Origin: Micromonospora yasonensis
GTDB taxonomy: Bacteria > Actinomycetota > Actinomycetes > Mycobacteriales > Micromonosporaceae
Direction of reading: 5' to 3'
Assembly: GCF_026013475.1 (NCBI RefSeq)
Contig: NZ_JAPDPH010000061.1
Coordinates: 1 to 33,671, forward strand
DNA: 33,671 nt
In this document: positions 29,968 through 33,671 of the stretch, piece after piece
How the letters are laid out: each line of letters begins with the position of its first letter
Numbering within the stretch: position 1 is the first letter of the stretch
The notes under the pieces: generated by a model
What the model saw: the letters and a program-made list of their open reading frames with translations, nothing else
What the model was told of the DNA's origin: nothing
The model's database searches: none
Translations under genes and position numbers: made by a program

Positions 29968-30114
29968 ATGTTGCTGAGCGGAGTCCGCGCCGGCCCAAGG
30001 CCGAAGGCGCGCTCAGGTGACAGTCCAACGGGAGGTAACGCGGCGAGGTGCCGCCAGCGGCTGCGCCGACGGTCGGATTTACGACACTTAATGTTGAAGC
30101 GGTCTCATCTCGAT

Positions 30115-30129
30115 CGCTCCGGAGGAGCG
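30115..30129. repeat. Short hairpin after the PycTM gene
   Basis: CGCTCC (30115-30120) pairs with GGAGCG (30124-30129) around GGA, followed by GGAAATCCC. It is a weak terminator candidate in the 274-bp gap between the PycTM and TcmP genes. Confidence 0.3.
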
Positions 30130-30156
30130 GAAATCCCTTCGAGGAGGCGTCGAGGC

Positions 30157-30255
30157 ATGAGCCAAACGTTCCTGCGCATCTTCCACTGTCCGCCACCTTC
30201 CGCTAGCGTGACGCTACCTTCGGTAGCCGTGGGGAGGGCTGATGGCCGGGGCTGA
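30157..30255 (+). other. Possible 32-residue upstream ORF overlapping tcmP
   Basis: An ATG at 30157 behind GAGGAGG opens a 32-residue frame (begins 'MSQTFLRIFHCPPPSASV') whose TGA lies 14 bases inside the tcmP gene. A GCTACC/GGTAGC hairpin (30213-30227) lies within it. It may be a leader peptide coupling translation to tcmP, or chance. Confidence 0.25.
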
Positions 30256-31423
30256 CTTCTTCGCGTCCAGAAAATCGGCAGCAGTCTTCAAGCACGGGAT
30301 CTTGAGCCGATACCCAGTGGTGTTCGCATCGAAGACCGGCCGCAGCGTGGAAGGTAACCGTGTTGTCTTCCTCGACGGCTACGCGGGGCGCGGAGAGTAC
30401 GAGGACGGGCAGCCGGGTTCGCCGCTGCTCCTGTCGCGGTGTGCCGAGTTCGTGAAGGGCTACCGCAGTGTGTTGGGATTCTTCGTCGAGCAGAACCCGG
30501 ACAGCTTCACCAACTTGAAGCGGGTGCTCGATGAGAAGGGCGGCGATGCCGAGCGCATCGTTCGCCGCGGCTCGCTTGATGACCATCTGCCAGAACTCCT
30601 AAAGCGGGCCCAGGGCGCGTCCCTGTTTGCCTTCCTCGACCCGTTTGGTCCGGCACTCGACTTCGATCTGCTCAAGGCTGCTCTGCTGGGCAGGCCGTCG
30701 TGGCCACCCACTGAGGTGCTGCTGCACTTCAGCGTGCTAAGTGTCGCCCGGATGGGCCGGGCCGTGCATCTGGCTCGTTCCAGGCGCGGAGAGTTGTCGC
30801 CCGCCGACCAGAAGACTGCCGGTCGGCTCGACCGCTTCCTAGGGGGCGACTGGTGGCAGGACCACTTCGCCCACGTGCGTGACGAAGGAGACGAGCAACG
30901 CGCGACTGAGATCGCGTTGGAGGTCTGCGACACCTACGAGAAGCTCCTGACGGCCGGCACTAGTTACCGAGCGGTCAAGATGCCGGTACGGCCTAGGCCC
31001 GATTTGCTGCCAAAGTACGTGCTAGCGCTGTTCACCGCGAGCAACGAGGGAGCTTGGCACTTCGCGGACTCCCTGGGCAAGGCGGGCGTGGAGTGGTCGG
31101 TGGCTTGGCAGACGGATCTCCTCCGCAAGGGCGAGAGGTACGGTCAGGGCTCGCTGTTCGGCGACGATGAGTTGCCGACCGCCGAGAGCCAGAGCAGGAC
31201 CCATGGCCCGGAGTGGACGAGGATCATCGCAGCGAACCTCCAACGCCTGCTCGACGAGCTGGGACCGTTCTGTCCAGCCGACCGCGTACCGGAGGTCTAC
31301 GGCACCACACTAGGCCAGGCAAGCACCCCTCACGTGCGGGCCGCCGTGAAGCTGCTAAGCGGAACGTCTGTGGCCAACACCGGCAAAGGGGACTTCTGGA
31401 AGGAGCAGTTGCGGCGCCCGTAG
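30242..31423 (+). CDS. tcmP: Three-Cys-motif partner protein TcmP
   Basis: A 393-residue protein of the three-Cys-motif partner family (TIGR04474). The layout resembles a class I methyltransferase: 'VVFLDGYAGRGEYEDGQPG' (about 41-59) as glycine-rich motif I, 'FFVEQNP' (80-86) with an acidic residue, and 'LFAFLDPFGP' (128-137) at the motif IV position. C-terminal residues 270-390 form a winged-helix-like region. The family is named for its partner, a small protein with a three-Cys radical-SAM-like motif, and such a gene (DUF5131) lies convergently 32 bp away. Biochemical role unknown. The ATG at 30242 follows GGGGAGGGCTG. It sits beside a Pycsar locus, so an island defence or anti-phage role is plausible but inferred. 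Confidence 0.82.
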   Translation: MAGADFFASRKSAAVFKHGILSRYPVVFASKTGRSVEGNRVVFLDGYAGRGEYEDGQPGSPLLLSRCAEFVKGYRSVLGFFVEQNPDSFTNLKRVLDEKGGDAERIVRRGSLDDHLPELLKRAQGASLFAFLDPFGPALDFDLLKAALLGRPSWPPTEVLLHFSVLSVARMGRAVHLARSRRGELSPADQKTAGRLDRFLGGDWWQDHFAHVRDEGDEQRATEIALEVCDTYEKLLTAGTSYRAVKMPVRPRPDLLPKYVLALFTASNEGAWHFADSLGKAGVEWSVAWQTDLLRKGERYGQGSLFGDDELPTAESQSRTHGPEWTRIIAANLQRLLDELGPFCPADRVPEVYGTTLGQASTPHVRAAVKLLSGTSVANTGKGDFWKEQLRRP

Positions 31424-31437
31424 GGGCTGTAAGCCCC
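31423..31437 (+). terminator. Terminator between convergent tcmP and DUF5131 genes
   Basis: GGGGCT (31423-31428), a 3-base loop and AGCCCC (31432-31437) form a compact stem followed by TTCTTCGTT. It begins at the last base of the tcmP stop codon. Confidence 0.65.
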
Positions 31438-31455
31438 TTCTTCGTTGGGCTGCTT

Positions 31456-32214
31456 CTACCCGATCGAGGTAAGTTCCCGTGCTGCTGGCATCTCGTCCCA
31501 TGTCCGGCCATCCAGCTCTCGACCGCCGGCCTTTGGCGTTCTGCCGCCCCACTGCTTGAAGAAGAAGGCCGTCCCGCCGGCGGCACACTGGTCGCGCAAG
31601 GACCGAACCCAGTGGGGATCGACCGGCCGGCAACCGTGGCCAGACTCACCACCGGCAATCAGCCAGTCAATGCCGTCGAGGTTCAGGTCGTCCAGCGGGC
31701 CGAGTAGCGGCTCAGCGGAGACGAACCGAACGGCGGCGGGCACCTGGCGGAGGTGATCGATGCGTTCCGTCTGTTCATCGTCCTCGACGGAGACGCCCAT
31801 CCAGACATTGGCCGGCCAGGTCAGGCGGGGAGCGACCTTGGCTAGCCTTGCCGCTCGCTTTGTGAGTACCTGGTAGGTGTGCTGTGGAGTTGCCGCCATG
31901 ACCTCGAAGACCTGCTCGACGAACCCGAAGGGAACCTTCGCGTGGAACAGGTCGCTCATCGAGTTGACGAACACGACCCGGGGCTCTCGCCACCTCAGAG
32001 GCAGCGTCAGCTCAGCGGGGTGCACCGCAACTCCGAAGCCCGGTCCGGAGGTACGCGGGTCGCCGTCTGTCTGGTACTTGGCGGAGCCCATGGCCTTCAA
32101 CCGCTTCGCCAAGGTCAGCGCGTAGCAGTGATCGCAGCCGCGCGAGATGCGGTCGCAACCAGTTGTCGGGTTCCATGTGGCTTCGGTCCACTCGATGGAG
32201 CTCTTGTCTGCCAT
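31456..32214 (-). CDS. DUF5131 (phage Gp37/Gp68 family) three-Cys-motif protein
   Basis: A 252-residue protein. Near the N-terminus 'EWTEATWNPTTGCDRISRGC' and 'DHCYA' give the three cysteines (C20, C27, C30; spacing x6 and x2), a pattern recalling an iron-sulphur or radical-SAM site. 'VFVNSMSDLFHAKVPFGFVE' and 'YQVLTKRAARL' follow, then 'WMGVSVEDDEQTERIDHLRQ' and 'VSAEPLLGPL', all typical of PF07505. Homologues occur in phages and mobile elements. Function is unknown, but the family is repeatedly paired with TcmP, as here. ATG at 32214 with GGGGAGAG upstream. It is convergent with tcmP rather than in the same operon. Confidence 0.85.
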   Translation of the reverse strand: MADKSSIEWTEATWNPTTGCDRISRGCDHCYALTLAKRLKAMGSAKYQTDGDPRTSGPGFGVAVHPAELTLPLRWREPRVVFVNSMSDLFHAKVPFGFVEQVFEVMAATPQHTYQVLTKRAARLAKVAPRLTWPANVWMGVSVEDDEQTERIDHLRQVPAAVRFVSAEPLLGPLDDLNLDGIDWLIAGGESGHGCRPVDPHWVRSLRDQCAAGGTAFFFKQWGGRTPKAGGRELDGRTWDEMPAARELTSIG

Positions 32215-32478
32215 CACCACTCTCCCCGGCCGGTTGGAACGATTCTGTCGAACGTGCGTACTGATTGAAAGGCGCGGAGGCGATCTTTCTTGGAGGCTAG
32301 GCAAGAAGTGCGGAGGTTGCCCATGCTTCGCTCGATCAACGCGTAGGGGGCAGCATGAGACTCGGCTAGGCCCGCCGCCCAGGCCGTTGCAGGCTGAATG
32401 CTGGCGACCAACGAAGACCGTCGGTGACAACGTTTGCCCAGATAACGAGGTGTGAACCGACCGGCCACCAGGCCGTCG

Positions 32479-32646
32479 TCAGCCCGCTTGCCTGTAGTTC
32501 GTGAACTGATGAGGCTTCCACACGTCTCGTTGCTGTTGCTCATCATGTCTGGTCCAGGCCAGGAACGCCGATCCTGTCGCGTTGCAGCCGACGGCGTAGA
32601 CAGTGGCCAGGACGCCAGAGGCGATCTTCCGAGCTGCTTCACCCAT
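32479..32646 (-). CDS. Possible small protein, 55 residues
   Basis: An ORF from ATG 32646 ('MGEAARKIASGVLATVYAVG') to a stop at 32479, with AGAAGAGG 6 bases before the start. The peptide has a short hydrophobic stretch (about 8-20) and a polar, Trp/His/Tyr-containing end ('DVWKPHQFTNYRQAG'). The same frame continues upstream for about 55 codons without a usual start and encodes another hydrophobic stretch, 'GLTFAVVGLLTFLAPLLKHL'. The gene may therefore be a decayed larger membrane protein. Family not recognised. Confidence 0.35.
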   Translation of the reverse strand: MGEAARKIASGVLATVYAVGCNATGSAFLAWTRHDEQQQRDVWKPHQFTNYRQAG

Positions 32647-33113
32647 GGTCACCCTCTTCTTCGCTTCTCCCGCCGAACAGATGCGGCTTCTGCGGCCGCC
32701 CATCAGGTGCTTCAGCAGGGGAGCGAGGAAGGTCAGAAGACCAACGACTGCGAACGTGAGGCCCGATTCGAACAGGCCGCCAGACCCAGACCAGACAGGA
32801 CGAGGACCGAGTAAGAGACTATCAGCAGGTCATTGCAGCGGTGGTTCCTGGACCGGCAAGCCAACCTGTTCGGCACCGATCAGCACGTCTCGGCGAAGGG
32901 TGTCCGGCTCCCGCCAGCGGGGATCGGTCTGGGTTGTCAACAGCAACGCTAACAGCAACGACGCCGGACGGCAGCACGCTGACGAGCGCTGGCACGGACG
33001 ACGCTCCGAGCGTGCAGCCGTTGCCGGATGCGTGCGAACGCGACGCACAGAGCTTGTAAGCGAGTGGTCAGGCTAGGGAGCGTGCCATCCCCAGGGGAGG
33101 ACCCGGATATGCC
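32647..33113. other. Probably non-coding stretch with degenerate ORF sequence
   Basis: The first part (to about 32816) holds the in-frame, start-less upstream extension of the small membrane-protein-like frame at 32479. From about 32820 to 33113 I see no supported gene: open frames on both strands lack ribosome sites and read as low-complexity shadows. CAACAGCAACG-type near-repeats occur at about 32938-32963. No tRNA or att-like direct repeat was recognised. Confidence 0.4.
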
Positions 33114-33150
33114 AAACGCCGACCCACCCGTGAAGGGCGGGCCGGCGTTT
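33114..33150 (-). terminator. Terminator of the lamin-tail protein gene
   Basis: AAACGCCG (33114-33121) pairs with CGGCGTTT (33143-33150), and the stem continues inward with two more CCC/GGG blocks around a short GTGAA loop. It lies 8 bases beyond the stop of the reverse-strand gene and ends in TTT on that strand. Confidence 0.75.
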
Positions 33151-33158
33151 AGGTGTCG

Positions 33159-33614
33159 TCAGCAGTAGGTGTAGCTGCCGCTGCTGCCCCAGGAGCAGGA
33201 GTCGATCGCGGTGCCGGCGGAGTTGCGCAGGTAGGCGGCGTCGCCGGTGTTGTTCCAGACGTAGGCGGAGCGGCCCCAGTAGCGGTGGTAGGTGGTGTTG
33301 GTGCCCTTGCCAGTGTGGATGTACACGTTGTAGCCGGGCTTGAGGTAGAAGTTGCTGCTGAACTTGTAGACGTGGCTGGACTTGTCGCGCAGGGTCCAGT
33401 ACTTGAGGTTGATGGTGTAGCTACGCTTGTTGGTCAGCCGGATGTACTCGCCGTTGAGGCTGGTGTTCGACCCCGTGTCGCTGCCCGGCGAGTTGTAGTA
33501 GGCGAGCGTGATCATGACCTGCGGGGTAGCGGCCTGCGCCGGAGCGGCGACGGCCAGCGATCCGCCGACGGCAATGGCGAGCGCCGAGACGAACCCGATC
33601 AGCCTCTTCTTCAA
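33159..33614 (-). CDS. Secreted lamin-tail-domain protein
   Basis: A 151-residue exported protein. The signal peptide runs 'MKKRLIGFVSALAIAVGGSL' to a likely cleavage after 'APAQA' near residue 28. The mature part is one lamin tail domain: 'NGEYIRLTNKRSYTINLKYW', 'TLRDKSSHVYKFSSNFYLKP', 'YNVYIHTGKGTN', then 'WNNTGDAAYLRNSAGTAIDS'. This immunoglobulin-like fold appears in many secreted bacterial proteins, often with nucleases; here it stands alone. Two Cys near the end ('DSCSWG...YTYC') may form a disulfide. A TTG start at 33614 is chosen because AAGGGGG lies 6 bases upstream and the signal peptide begins there; a GTG at 33659 would add 15 residues before the signal. Confidence 0.85.
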   Translation of the reverse strand: MKKRLIGFVSALAIAVGGSLAVAAPAQAATPQVMITLAYYNSPGSDTGSNTSLNGEYIRLTNKRSYTINLKYWTLRDKSSHVYKFSSNFYLKPGYNVYIHTGKGTNTTYHRYWGRSAYVWNNTGDAAYLRNSAGTAIDSCSWGSSGSYTYC

Positions 33615-33671
33615 GTGGTCCCCCTTGGTTGGACATAGACGCCGGCGTGAACCCGTCACCGAACAGATGTT

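Noticed and set aside
32452..32814. A 120-codon forward frame near the end of the island
   Set aside because: No ribosome site, polar low-complexity content; antisense to a better small frame.
32830..33076. Overlapping short frames on both strands before the lamin-tail gene
   Set aside because: No start context and no recognisable fold on either strand.

Overview
The window is high-GC actinobacterial chromosome, most likely from a Micromonosporaceae member (Micromonospora or close relative). This rests on gene content and style rather than a database match: Ku with split LigD genes, an SCO6745-type protein, a TIGR03089 protein, F420- and FMN-type PPOX proteins, a mycothiol-synthase-like GNAT, frequent GTG starts, and a GGGGCCCC-armed dispersed palindrome that occurs twice. 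No rRNA, tRNA, CRISPR array, integrase or transposase was seen.

Layout. 1-2940: a truncated FMN flavoprotein, a coupled DUF2231 membrane protein and Hsp20 pair, and a GT9 glycosyltransferase. 2938-5651: a GT2 glycosyltransferase and a bifunctional HldE heptose kinase/adenylyltransferase. With the GT9 gene these look like a heptose-nucleotide and glycan locus. A perfect 52-bp palindrome runs exactly from the GT9 stop codon to the GT2 stop codon. 5779-10491: PfpI-like protein, DHA2 exporter, a LysR regulator divergent from an EamA permease, and a NUDIX hydrolase. 10576-17714: acyl-CoA ligase, two medium-chain dehydrogenases, HAD phosphatase, SCO6745-type protein, membrane-anchored FKBP and an F420-type PPOX protein. 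17781-20740: an NHEJ module, with Ku divergent from overlapping LigD-ligase and LigD-polymerase genes. 20819-25406: a lipoprotein, a TetR remnant, a TIGR03089 protein, a trio resembling type VII secretion accessory genes (EspC/WXG-like, YbaB-like, membrane protein) and a double GNAT.

From about 25.4 kb the character changes: small genes, long non-coding stretches, repeats, and from about 26.5 to 33 kb visibly more A/T at third codon positions. This is an accessory island. It starts with a 41-residue basic protein, a translationally coupled DivIVA-like and 89-residue pair, and a 75-residue GntR-type repressor with a palindrome over its own -35 box. A 650-bp non-coding block rich in inverted repeats follows. 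Next comes the most interesting part: a SLATT/DUF4231-like membrane protein, a class III nucleotidyl cyclase resembling PycC, and a divergently transcribed PycTM-type effector. I read these as a Pycsar antiphage locus with a possible second membrane effector. Directly after it lie a three-Cys-motif partner protein (TcmP) and, convergent to it, a DUF5131 (phage Gp37/Gp68) protein carrying the three-Cys motif. The window ends with degenerate sequence and a secreted lamin-tail-domain protein.

How it fits together: the first 25 kb is mostly housekeeping and stress-related chromosome. The island carries a probable cyclic-nucleotide abortive-infection system beside a TcmP/DUF5131 pair of unknown function. 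Divergent and convergent gene order, with hairpin terminators between the units, suggests separately regulated modules.
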